Assembly: GCA_964512485.1 (NCBI GenBank)
Contig: CAZEHJ010000062.1
Coordinates: 1 to 22,617 of the forward strand
Origin: CAZEHJ01 sp964512485
Lineage (GTDB): Bacteria; Bacteroidota; Rhodothermia; Rhodothermales; UBA10348
Length of the DNA stretch: 22,617 nt
Direction: 5' to 3'
Below, piece after piece: positions 15,909-22,617 of the stretch. The notes beneath the pieces are model-generated. The model did not search any database. It saw only the letters and a program-made list of their open reading frames with translations, and was not told the DNA's origin. The position numbers were made by a program, and so were the translations under genes. How positions within the stretch are numbered: position 1 is the first letter of the stretch; the number at the start of each line of letters is the position of its first letter.

Positions 15909-17761
15909 TGGACACGCAGACCCCTCTCCGATATCTACGAGTTCACTACCTCAAACAACGGCGACTTTTCGATCGAAGTTTCGACTGGAAAATCACGGGC
16001 CGCTGGATGTTTTATTCATCCGTCATCGGTGTGCTCGGTGCTCTGGGTGCAGTCCTTTTCGCCAATCTGGTGCACTGGGTTGACGATGGCGCCTTGCAAT
16101 ACCTTATCGGGTACCATCCTCCACTCGTCAGTGATCAGATCGAAGCAACGGCACATTTCGATCTTGGTACGTCGCTCTCACTTTCACGCAGATGGCTGAT
16201 TCTACTGATTCCTGCGGTAGGTGGTCTGATATCGGGATGGCTGGTCTTCACATATGCTCCTGAGGCGGAAGGACATGGAACGGACGCAGTTATCAAGGCT
16301 TTTCACCGGGAAAACGGAGAGGTTCGACCTCGAGTCGCGCTGATTAAGACGCTGGCCTCGAGTATCACAATTGGAACAGGTGGAAGTGCCGGTAAAGAGG
16401 GGCCCATCGCTCAGATTGCATCTGCTATCGGATCCTATCTGGGCAGACGATTCAATCTCGCCCCACACGAGAAACGTCTCCTTTTGATTGCGGGTGTGGC
16501 GGCTGGAATCGGAGCAATTTTTCAATCACCGCTTGGTGGCGCCTTTTTTGCGGTAGAAGTGCTGTATCGAGAGGATATAGAAAGCGAGGGGATCATGCCC
16601 GCCATGATCGCAGCGATCATCGGGTATTCTGTCTACAGTATGATTGAGGGCACTCATACCGTTTTTTCGACTCCTTCGTTCAACTTTCTTCATCCGATCG
16701 AACTGCTTCCGCTGATCGTGTTCGCGGTGGTGTGCGCCGTGGCAGGAATTTACTATACGAAGATGTTTTACGGTGTTCGAAATCTTTTCGCCAACCGAAT
16801 CAACATGCCTGCCTTCTTAAAACCCGCGATTGGTGGGCTGGTTATTGGAGGGATTGCGTTTTTCTTTCCCGCCATTCTCGGATCGAGTTACGGTTGGCTT
16901 CAGGAAGCCATCAACGGAAATCTGCCCCTGTATTTCATGCTGATATTGGTTGTGGCCAAAATGGTCGCTACCTCTTTTACAATCGGTTCGGGGGGATCTG
17001 GTGGGGTTTTCGCGCCTTCACTGGTCATCGGTGGCATGCTCGGTGGTGTATACGGAGTGTTTCTTCAATCCATTGCACCGAATCTGGTCAATCAGCCGGA
17101 AGCGTACGTTCTGATCGGCATGGCCACCTTTTTCGTCGGAGTCGCCAATATCCCGATTGCTATGACGATCATGATTTCCGAGATGACTGGCAGCTACAGT
17201 CTGCTTGTACCACTCATTTTCGCGGGAGTAATTGCGCATCTGCTGGCCAAACGATGGAGTCTTTACACCCAGCAGGTCAGAAATCACAATGAGTCTCCGG
17301 CTCATCGGCATGAACTCACGCCTGAATTGCTCGGCCAGATTCAGGTCGGTTCCATTGTCAAGCATCCGATCTATTACCACACGCTCGTCCCTGATCATAC
17401 CCTTGACGAAATAGAAAGCGTTTTCACCAGAACTCGAGAGGTTGTCCTCCCTGTTGTGAGTTCACCGGAATCGGAGGGTGTGCCCGAAGAATATTGTGGC
17501 CTTGTCCTGCTGGACAGTATTCAGCCATTCTTCCGTTCGGATGAAGATGTGCGTGACACGATGAGTGCTTCGGACCTCATGGATGATTTTGTCGCGGTGA
17601 ATTTAAACGATACGCTGGACCAGGTGCAGGCGGTGTTTGAAAAGTATGAGTACCCCGAAATTCCGGTAACCGACGATTCGGGCGCCATTGTGGCCTTCAT
17701 TCGACCCGGACAGGTGATCAGCGAGTATCATCGTGCCGTACTGCGCAAAAAACAGGAATAA
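15905..17761 (+). CDS. ClC-family chloride channel/transporter with C-terminal CBS domains
   Basis: This 618-residue protein has a ClC membrane core (about residues 30-440) and a cytoplasmic CBS pair (about 455-618). Anion-pathway motifs are visible: GHGTD (123-127) at the position of the usual GSGIP; GKEGP (163-167) with gating glutamate E165; GSGGSGGVFAPS (361-372) with F369; and Y454 in SLYTQQV, at the place of the central tyrosine. At the place where exchangers of the E. coli type keep the internal proton glutamate, this protein reads AVEVLY, with E218 followed by V219. By alignment V219 replaces that glutamate, as in animal ClC channels. The CBS region could sense nucleotides. Translation is probably coupled to the Usp gene. 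A 95-bp gap separates it from the kinase gene. Confidence 0.93.
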   Translation: MMDTQTPLRYLRVHYLKQRRLFDRSFDWKITGRWMFYSSVIGVLGALGAVLFANLVHWVDDGALQYLIGYHPPLVSDQIEATAHFDLGTSLSLSRRWLILLIPAVGGLISGWLVFTYAPEAEGHGTDAVIKAFHRENGEVRPRVALIKTLASSITIGTGGSAGKEGPIAQIASAIGSYLGRRFNLAPHEKRLLLIAGVAAGIGAIFQSPLGGAFFAVEVLYREDIESEGIMPAMIAAIIGYSVYSMIEGTHTVFSTPSFNFLHPIELLPLIVFAVVCAVAGIYYTKMFYGVRNLFANRINMPAFLKPAIGGLVIGGIAFFFPAILGSSYGWLQEAINGNLPLYFMLILVVAKMVATSFTIGSGGSGGVFAPSLVIGGMLGGVYGVFLQSIAPNLVNQPEAYVLIGMATFFVGVANIPIAMTIMISEMTGSYSLLVPLIFAGVIAHLLAKRWSLYTQQVRNHNESPAHRHELTPELLGQIQVGSIVKHPIYYHTLVPDHTLDEIESVFTRTREVVLPVVSSPESEGVPEEYCGLVLLDSIQPFFRSDEDVRDTMSASDLMDDFVAVNLNDTLDQVQAVFEKYEYPEIPVTDDSGAIVAFIRPGQVISEYHRAVLRKKQE

Positions 17762-17856
17762 AACTGCCTGAACTGAATCCGGTACGTGAGTGGACGATAC
17801 ATCTGGATCAAGATTACATTAGCTTTGAGTGTCCACGAATCAACACGTTCTGATCC

Positions 17857-18495
17857 TTGCCACAGTCTGGAAAAAAGTATGTAGCCATCGCCGGTAATAT
17901 CGGCGCAGGCAAGAGCTCCCTCACTCGCATTTTGTCGGATTATTTTAAATGGGAAGCGTATTTCGAGCGGGTAGATGACAATCCGTACCTGTCGGACTTC
18001 TACGAAGACATGCATCGCTGGTCATTTAACCTGCAGGTCTTTTTCTTGTCGAGTCGATTTGAACACCAGCGTTTAATCGAGGACACCCCCCACAGCGTTG
18101 TTCAGGACAGGTCCATCTATGAAGACGCGGAAATTTTCGCCCGTAATCTTCATGACATGGGCCTCATGGCCGCTCGCGACTACGAAAACTATACGGACCT
18201 GTTCAAGGTCATGACCTCGTATCTGAAAGCTCCGGATCTGCTGGTGTATCTGAGAGCCTCCACTCCTACGTTGGTCAGTCACATTCAGTCGAGGGGCCGC
18301 GAGTTCGAGTCGACGATCCGAATTGAATATCTGGAGCGACTCAACAAGCACTACGAAGACTGGGTGGGCCGCTACGATCTGGGACCGAAGATCATCATCG
18401 ACGTTGATGAAATGGATTTCGTGAACGAAGAAGAAGATCAATCCAGAATTATCTCTCAGGTTGAAGCTCGACTGTTTGGATTATTCCCCGAGTAG
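17857..18495 (+). CDS. Deoxynucleoside kinase (dGK/dCK/dAK type), TTG start
   Basis: This 212-residue salvage kinase transfers phosphate from ATP to a deoxynucleoside. The P-loop GNIGAGKSS lies at residues 13-21. The catalytic-base region is FERVDDNPYL with E37. QVFFLSSRFEHQ follows as the substrate-binding helix, then DRSIYEDAEIF (D84, R85, S86), the counterpart of the ERS motif. A lid region SRGREFE..IRIEYLERLNKHYEDW completes the fold. Length matches bacterial members. The start must be TTG at 17857: an in-frame TGA lies at 17851-17853, and the next ATG is beyond the P-loop. The substrate base cannot be read from the sequence. The downstream barrel gene begins on GTG at 18497, directly after the stop. 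Confidence 0.92.
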   Translation: MPQSGKKYVAIAGNIGAGKSSLTRILSDYFKWEAYFERVDDNPYLSDFYEDMHRWSFNLQVFFLSSRFEHQRLIEDTPHSVVQDRSIYEDAEIFARNLHDMGLMAARDYENYTDLFKVMTSYLKAPDLLVYLRASTPTLVSHIQSRGREFESTIRIEYLERLNKHYEDWVGRYDLGPKIIIDVDEMDFVNEEEDQSRIISQVEARLFGLFPE

Positions 18496-18496
18496 T

Positions 18497-20521
18497 GTGA
18501 AACCAGATCGCTTTTTCGCCAAACTGTTTTGTGTGGTCGCGCTGTCGGCGCCCCTCTGTGTGTTGCCATGGTGCGCGAATCCGGCATATTCACAATCGGC
18601 TGATTCACGATCGGCTGATTCACAATCGGCTGACTCACAATCGGCTGATTCGAGTCGGGTGAGCGATGTCCATGCGACAGACTCGCCTGCGGGGCGGAAC
18701 CATAGCATCGATGCCTCCCCTCTCCTTGGAGGATTCGAAACGAGCCGTCCGCCTCTCCAGGAAAATGACTCCGATCCGGCCGCCATTCTGACGTGGGTTC
18801 CCGGCGTGTTTGCCTACACGTTCGGCTCGGCGGGATGGCCCGACGGTGTCGCTCCCTATGGGGCAAATCCCAATCGTGTTCCCCTCAGGATGGACGGCTT
18901 GTCAATGAATGATCTCCTGACAGGACGACCTCGATACGACCTCGCTCCTGCGGCCCTCGTCCGATCATTGAACATGGATCCTTCCACAGGAATTGATCTG
19001 GTATCGGACTCACTGAGTCAACCCGCGCCACTTACGATCGTGCGTTATCAATCGGCCGGGGACGCCATGCAAGCCGTTCAATCCGTACATGTTCAGAATC
19101 GGGTTTTCATGGCTCCAGATTCAACCACGCGCAAGTTTCAGGCGCTCTTCGGATACAGTGGAGCGGGTGCGAGAGGCGAATATGATGGCTCCCGACTGAA
19201 ACGAGCCAGGGAAGTGACAATCCGGCTGAGATATGAAACACCACGCTGGAGCGTGGAATTTTTGGATATGGCGCGCCGACGAAGCGTCGGCGCGCACACA
19301 GGCGTCATACCATTAAGCGGAGCGAGCTATGAGTCCATCTACCAACGACTGGGGGCGACGGTTGGAGATAGCGAGGCCCGACGCCGGACGATTCGAAATG
19401 ATCTGGTTCTGAGTGGCACGACCAGAATCGCGGGCAATCAGGCCCTGTCGAAAATATACTGGACGGTGCAAACGCTGGATTTTTCGGGGGAATCTTTCAA
19501 CCTGAAGGGTGTGGCCGAAAGGATGGGCGTCGATCTATCTGTTTCCCGCATGATTCGTCGCAGCCACGCGGATGTGAGACTCCGTGGCTTCAGCGATCGT
19601 TTTACCGGCGGAAACGTCTATGAACCCAAGCCAGATGCAAGATCATTTCTTTCGATGGTGGCTCGCGTTCAGGGAAATGGAGCCGGATTCGGATACCGCG
19701 TCGAACTGGGTCCGGAGAAAGAAGACACCCGATCCTGGTTTCACATGTCAGGATTGATTCAAAAACAGGCAGGGCGTTTTTTGGCGACCGGCCAATTCCT
19801 GGCTACAGGCCTGCCCCTCGCGAATCACGAAGTGACCGGGTTTGGCGCGGCTGTCTTTCCGCTGCCGGAAGCAGCTGATCCCTCTCTTTCTCGAGGTAGT
19901 CTGGGCCTGACGTGGCAATCGTCATGGCTTTCGCTGCGCGCCCAGGCGTGGAGGGCAAGGTACACGGATCCGGTGCAAGCTGTTTATGACGAGGTCGACG
20001 GCGCAATTGCTGTCCAGGTTTTGAGTGGATCCGCCGACGCTCAGGGTCTCTCAATCGAAATTGGATTCAGAGACCTGGCCGATCGGGGGGTTTATGCCTT
20101 GCTGAATCCCGTGTTTTCCAACCGGAGTACCGAGTCCGAAACTGTTGTAGCTCGATCGTGGCGAAGATCCACACCACAGACGTGGTCTTCTGCCAGGTTG
20201 GGTCTGCGAGCCCATCTTTTCGAGGACGATCTGGACCTCGATACCTATGTGCGCGCCCGATACTGGGGAACCATGGATGGCCTGCGTCTTCACCCCGCTA
20301 CGGGTCTTCTTGCGCTACCGAGCGCCACATCGCAGAGTCTGGAGTCGAACTGGCTCATCGATGTCGTCGCCGAAGCCGGTGTTCGCGGCGCAACCATCTT
20401 TCTTTCGTATGAAAACGTCTTTTCCGGTACAACGACGCAGGTCGGAAATTTGATCGTTCCTGACTACCCTCTGCCCCGTCAACGCACGCGTTTCGGTGTC
20501 TACTGGCCTATAATGAATTGA
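18497..20521 (+). CDS. TonB-receptor-like outer-membrane beta-barrel protein
   Basis: I choose the GTG at 18497, which starts one base after the kinase TAG and opens a signal peptide (KPDRFFAKLFCVV, cleavage after PAYS near residue 32), giving 674 residues. The alternative TTG at 18461 would add 12 residues inside the kinase gene. After the signal come four SADSQ/SADSR pentapeptides. A plug-like stretch follows: AAILTWVPGVFAYTFG, then GANPNRVPLRMDGLSMNDLLTGRP at about residues 90-155. This resembles the TonB-dependent receptor plug (PGV..., LDG.P.ND). The rest is beta-rich, ending with YPLPRQRTRFGVYWPIMN, similar to the last strand of such receptors. There is no recognisable TonB box or carboxypeptidase-like N-terminal domain. 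It may be a reduced receptor or a porin-like relative. Substrate unknown. Confidence 0.8.
   Translation: MKPDRFFAKLFCVVALSAPLCVLPWCANPAYSQSADSRSADSQSADSQSADSSRVSDVHATDSPAGRNHSIDASPLLGGFETSRPPLQENDSDPAAILTWVPGVFAYTFGSAGWPDGVAPYGANPNRVPLRMDGLSMNDLLTGRPRYDLAPAALVRSLNMDPSTGIDLVSDSLSQPAPLTIVRYQSAGDAMQAVQSVHVQNRVFMAPDSTTRKFQALFGYSGAGARGEYDGSRLKRAREVTIRLRYETPRWSVEFLDMARRRSVGAHTGVIPLSGASYESIYQRLGATVGDSEARRRTIRNDLVLSGTTRIAGNQALSKIYWTVQTLDFSGESFNLKGVAERMGVDLSVSRMIRRSHADVRLRGFSDRFTGGNVYEPKPDARSFLSMVARVQGNGAGFGYRVELGPEKEDTRSWFHMSGLIQKQAGRFLATGQFLATGLPLANHEVTGFGAAVFPLPEAADPSLSRGSLGLTWQSSWLSLRAQAWRARYTDPVQAVYDEVDGAIAVQVLSGSADAQGLSIEIGFRDLADRGVYALLNPVFSNRSTESETVVARSWRRSTPQTWSSARLGLRAHLFEDDLDLDTYVRARYWGTMDGLRLHPATGLLALPSATSQSLESNWLIDVVAEAGVRGATIFLSYENVFSGTTTQVGNLIVPDYPLPRQRTRFGVYWPIMN
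18591..18650 (+). repeat. Four-copy 15-bp tandem repeat in the coding sequence
   Basis: The unit CACAATCGGCTGATT recurs at 18591, 18606, 18621 and 18636. Copy 2 has G for A at its fourth base and copy 3 has C for T near its end. It encodes SADSQ/SADSR, just after the signal-peptide cleavage site of the barrel protein. The length is a multiple of three, so copy changes would keep the frame. Confidence 0.95.
19241..19256 (+). repeat. Intragenic perfect inverted repeat (7-bp arms)
   Basis: CCACGCT (19241-19247) and AGCGTGG (19250-19256) pair perfectly around a GG spacer, inside the barrel gene, 15 bp before a larger hairpin. Confidence 0.8.
19271..19295 (+). repeat. Intragenic perfect GC-rich hairpin (11-bp arms)
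   Basis: GCGCGCCGACG (19271-19281) pairs perfectly with CGTCGGCGCGC (19285-19295) around an AAG loop. It lies inside the barrel gene where it encodes part of MARRRSVGAH. The arms are nearly all G+C, so the mRNA hairpin would be very stable. There is no T tract after it. Confidence 0.85.
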
Positions 20522-20595
20522 ATAAACCGTTTCCGCTCACGTGCGAGCGCATCCAGTGCACAACATTTTTCGATATGTCCGTATAAGCGATCAGA

Positions 20596-21447
20596 ATGGC
20601 GAATACGACATCATATAGCCTGTCCGCTTACGAACTACGGGCACTGGAGGAACTCCATTCATGGAAGAATCCTCCTGAAACCTGGATGACACGCGCGAAA
20701 CTGAAGGCTTCCGAATCATGGAATGCCGTCACGGACATGGTGCACAAGATTCCGGGAGTGGATTGGGCCATGGAAAACGTCATTTCTGGCGTCCTCGAAC
20801 TGACCAACGAAATTACTCAGGACTCCGTCTGGACTGAAGCCGTAATCAAGGACTTTCACAGCAAGGGGCACGAGATTTCCCATCTCTCTGATGTTCATGA
20901 ACTGGACCTCGAAGAAGTAGATCTTGTGTTGTCAGGTCTCGACAAGAAGTACATCGGCCTGGCCTCGGTCGAAGGAGTCGCCACTGGCGCCGCGGGAGCT
21001 GCTGGAATCGTACCCGATCTTATCGCTCTGGTATCAATCAACCTCAGAGCCGCGGGCGAATACGCTTCCTACTGCGGGTTCGACATCACACATGATCTCG
21101 AACGATTGTACGCTCTCGAACTCCTCGACAAAGTCGCGCAACCGAGTACCAACCAGAAAGACGTGACGCTGTCTCCTGCGGTGAGAACAGCTTCACGCGT
21201 GGCTCGCCAGCAAGGCTCCCAACTCATGGAACAGGTGGGTGTCGGGAATGCGATCGAAGCCATTGCCAAGCGCCTGGGCATGAATCTCACCGAGAAAAAA
21301 CTGGCGCAGATGGTGCCTGTAACCGGTGCCCTGCTGGGAGGTGGGTTGAATTACCTGTACACGACCAAAGTCTGCAACACGGCGCACTTCCTGTATCGGG
21401 AACGGTTTCTGGTGGCGAAGTACGGCGAAGACGTAACCAGTCGATAA
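20596..21447 (+). CDS. EcsC-family protein
   Basis: This 283-residue protein belongs to the EcsC family, named from the third gene of the Bacillus ecs ABC-transporter operon; its molecular function is not established. Two family features are seen. A glycine/alanine-rich, semi-hydrophobic segment (ATGAAGAAGIVPDLIALVSI, then NLRAAGEYASYCGFD) lies at about residues 130-165. A C-terminal segment (KKLAQMVPVTGALLGGGLNY, then YTTKVCNTAHFLYRERFL) lies at about 233-272. The N-terminal 120 residues are helical and charged. No signal peptide is present, so it is cytoplasmic or membrane-associated. No ABC-transporter genes lie nearby. It follows the barrel gene at 74 bp with no clear terminator, and ends 33 bp before the convergent methyltransferase gene. 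Confidence 0.88.
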   Translation: MANTTSYSLSAYELRALEELHSWKNPPETWMTRAKLKASESWNAVTDMVHKIPGVDWAMENVISGVLELTNEITQDSVWTEAVIKDFHSKGHEISHLSDVHELDLEEVDLVLSGLDKKYIGLASVEGVATGAAGAAGIVPDLIALVSINLRAAGEYASYCGFDITHDLERLYALELLDKVAQPSTNQKDVTLSPAVRTASRVARQQGSQLMEQVGVGNAIEAIAKRLGMNLTEKKLAQMVPVTGALLGGGLNYLYTTKVCNTAHFLYRERFLVAKYGEDVTSR

Positions 21448-21480
21448 ATCGTTGCTGAGCGACACCAGTCCGCACACAAA

Positions 21481-22572
21481 TCAGGATCGCTTTTTACTCC
21501 CGCCCATAACCGGCACTTCTGAGGGCCCTGTTTTCCTGAAGCGACAAACGAAAAAACCCTCCATTCGATGCGAGGGCAGGAGACGACAGGCTCCTTCGAC
21601 CCGTTCTTCGACCTCGTTCTTTCTCCAACTCCGAACAACGGGAATGCGCTCTTCAAATTGTTCGGAGATGGGTTCGATGTCCATGCAATAGCCGAAGGTA
21701 TCCAGCATGTGCTGGATCGCGCCTTCGTTTTCATCCGGAGAGATCGCGCAGGTCGAATAGACAAGAGTTCCTCCGGGTTTGAGGGAGTGCACAGCCGAGA
21801 AGAGAAGTCTACGTTGCTTGCGAACCATCTCTTTCGATTTTCCGGTTGTCCAGAATGACCATGAATGGGGATCGCTGAATTGGAATCTGCCCTCGCTCGA
21901 ACACGGAGCGTCCAGTAACACCCGATCAAAATGCTCGGGGCGATATCGCCACACTTTCGTGCCGTCCTGCAGAAATACCTTCACAAACGAAGCTCCGTGT
22001 CGCTTCAAATTGTCCTGAAGTTTGAATTTTCGCTTTCTGACGAGCTCTACCGCAGCAATTTCCGCTTCCGGCGCCATGGCCGCGATCTGCAGTGTCTTGC
22101 TGCCCGGAGCTGCGGTCAGATCGAGAATTCGCTCGCCCTGTTGAGGATCCAGCATTCGAACGGGTAACTGACTCGCAAAACCCTGCAAATAGAGCCCGCC
22201 TGATAGATATTCCTCTGATTCGAGTAGTTTTTGCCTGTTTTCCGGCTCCACCCACCCGGAATCGGGCCAATCGCCGGATCGGAAGACCTCAATGTTTTGT
22301 GCAGCAACGGATTCGAACGAATTGCCCGATGATGGCAACAGTGGATTCAAGCGGAACCAGGCCTGTCTGGGGGCTGAAAAACCGTCCACAATACGAGAGA
22401 AGTCCGTGTCGTTAAACAATGCCTGATAACGTTCTATGAACGGGACCGGGAATGACTCAGGAAAGCGTTCCAGCGTATTCAAATCGTTTACAATCCTCCT
22501 TCTTCCAGAACTCTGAAAGAAGTAGAATCGTTGAATTGGAAAAGAGCGGTGTGCGCCAAGATAATCCGGCAT
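21481..22572 (-). CDS. RsmB/NOP-family RNA (cytosine-5) methyltransferase
   Basis: This SAM-dependent methyltransferase, 363 residues from the ATG at 22572, probably makes 5-methylcytosine in rRNA or tRNA. Motif I reads DLTAAPGSKT (151-160). Motif IV reads DAPCSSEGRF (221-230) with C224. Motif VI reads VYSTCAISPDENE with C275. Two cysteines are the hallmark of RNA m5C enzymes. It lacks the NusB-like N-domain of RsmB and has no obvious C-terminal PUA domain, so it is closer to RsmF-type cores; the exact target is unknown. The first 30 residues look unlike the family. An in-frame TTG at 22482, 12 bp after a rare AGGAGG (22495-22500), would give a more typical start (LNTLERFPESFPVPFIERY). Either start is possible. 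Confidence 0.88.
   Translation of the reverse strand: MPDYLGAHRSFPIQRFYFFQSSGRRRIVNDLNTLERFPESFPVPFIERYQALFNDTDFSRIVDGFSAPRQAWFRLNPLLPSSGNSFESVAAQNIEVFRSGDWPDSGWVEPENRQKLLESEEYLSGGLYLQGFASQLPVRMLDPQQGERILDLTAAPGSKTLQIAAMAPEAEIAAVELVRKRKFKLQDNLKRHGASFVKVFLQDGTKVWRYRPEHFDRVLLDAPCSSEGRFQFSDPHSWSFWTTGKSKEMVRKQRRLLFSAVHSLKPGGTLVYSTCAISPDENEGAIQHMLDTFGYCMDIEPISEQFEERIPVVRSWRKNEVEERVEGACRLLPSHRMEGFFVCRFRKTGPSEVPVMGGSKKRS
22495..22500 (-). promoter_or_regulatory. Shine-Dalgarno-like AGGAGG that may mark an internal TTG start
   Basis: The minus strand reads AAGGAGG here, 12 nt before an in-frame TTG (22480-22482) of the RNA methyltransferase gene. No other gene in the window has such a strong site, so this may set the true start, though the spacing is longer than optimal. 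Chance is also possible. Confidence 0.3.
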
Positions 22573-22617
22573 TTAAGGGATTGCACAAACAGTGCGATAT
22601 ATGTACCATGACGCGCC

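Noticed and set aside
17790..17836. Terminator between the ClC and kinase genes
   Set aside because: Only a 6-bp GTGGAC/GTCCAC pair separated by a long loop, with no T tract.
18591..18650. CRISPR-like array
   Set aside because: The 15-bp units abut with no spacers and encode a peptide repeat.
22601..22617. Start of a divergent plus-strand gene at the window edge
   Set aside because: Two ATGs are present, but fewer than six codons remain, so nothing can be supported.

Overview
The window is about 22.6 kb of moderate-GC (roughly 53% by eye) bacterial chromosome, densely coded on both strands. No rRNA, tRNA, CRISPR array, transposase or phage gene was found. The gene content fits a Gram-negative of the Bacteroidota/Rhodothermota/Balneolota assemblage: several signal-peptide outer-membrane barrels, a two-propeller 'choice-of-anchor B' secreted protein, DUF3179 and DoxX proteins, and very few Shine-Dalgarno sequences ahead of starts. 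The phylum is inferred from gene content, not proven. I assign 18 protein genes.

Layout: (1) 1-1412: a tiny two-helix membrane protein on the minus strand, then a 347-bp non-coding stretch, then a secreted protein of unknown function on the plus strand. (2) 1486-3503, minus: an outer-membrane barrel translationally coupled (ATGA overlap) to a membrane-anchored M19 dipeptidase. (3) 3714-6799, plus: the choice-of-anchor B double-propeller protein followed at 26 bp by the tRNA pseudouridine synthase TruC. (4) 6834-8003, minus: a DUF3179 protein; 8163-8555, plus: a DoxX-family membrane protein, ending at a strong hairpin terminator shared with the convergent operon. (5) 8614-14833, minus: valyl-tRNA synthetase, a small FxLYD-like lipoprotein, a one-helix membrane protein, a Tat-exported class V aminotransferase-fold enzyme and L-2-hydroxyglutarate oxidase, all in one direction. 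(6) 14985-21447, plus: a tandem universal stress protein overlapping a ClC chloride transporter/channel, a deoxynucleoside kinase with a TTG start, a TonB-receptor-like outer-membrane barrel starting on GTG one base after the kinase stop, and an EcsC-family protein. (7) 21481-22572, minus: an RsmB/NOP-family RNA cytosine methyltransferase.

Most of this is housekeeping (valS, truC, RNA methyltransferase, dNK, LhgO) interleaved with envelope proteins of unknown substrate. No multi-gene cluster looks like a recognisable defence, secretion or biosynthetic system. The most interesting details are: a bacterial ClC with a valine where exchangers keep the proton glutamate, coupled to a degenerate double Usp; a reduced TonB-receptor-like barrel carrying a 15-bp coding tandem repeat at its signal-peptide junction and two perfect intragenic hairpins; a complete seven-repeat FG-GAP propeller fused to a choice-of-anchor B domain with no anchor; and a 13-bp repeat in the leader of a Tat-exported PLP-enzyme homologue.
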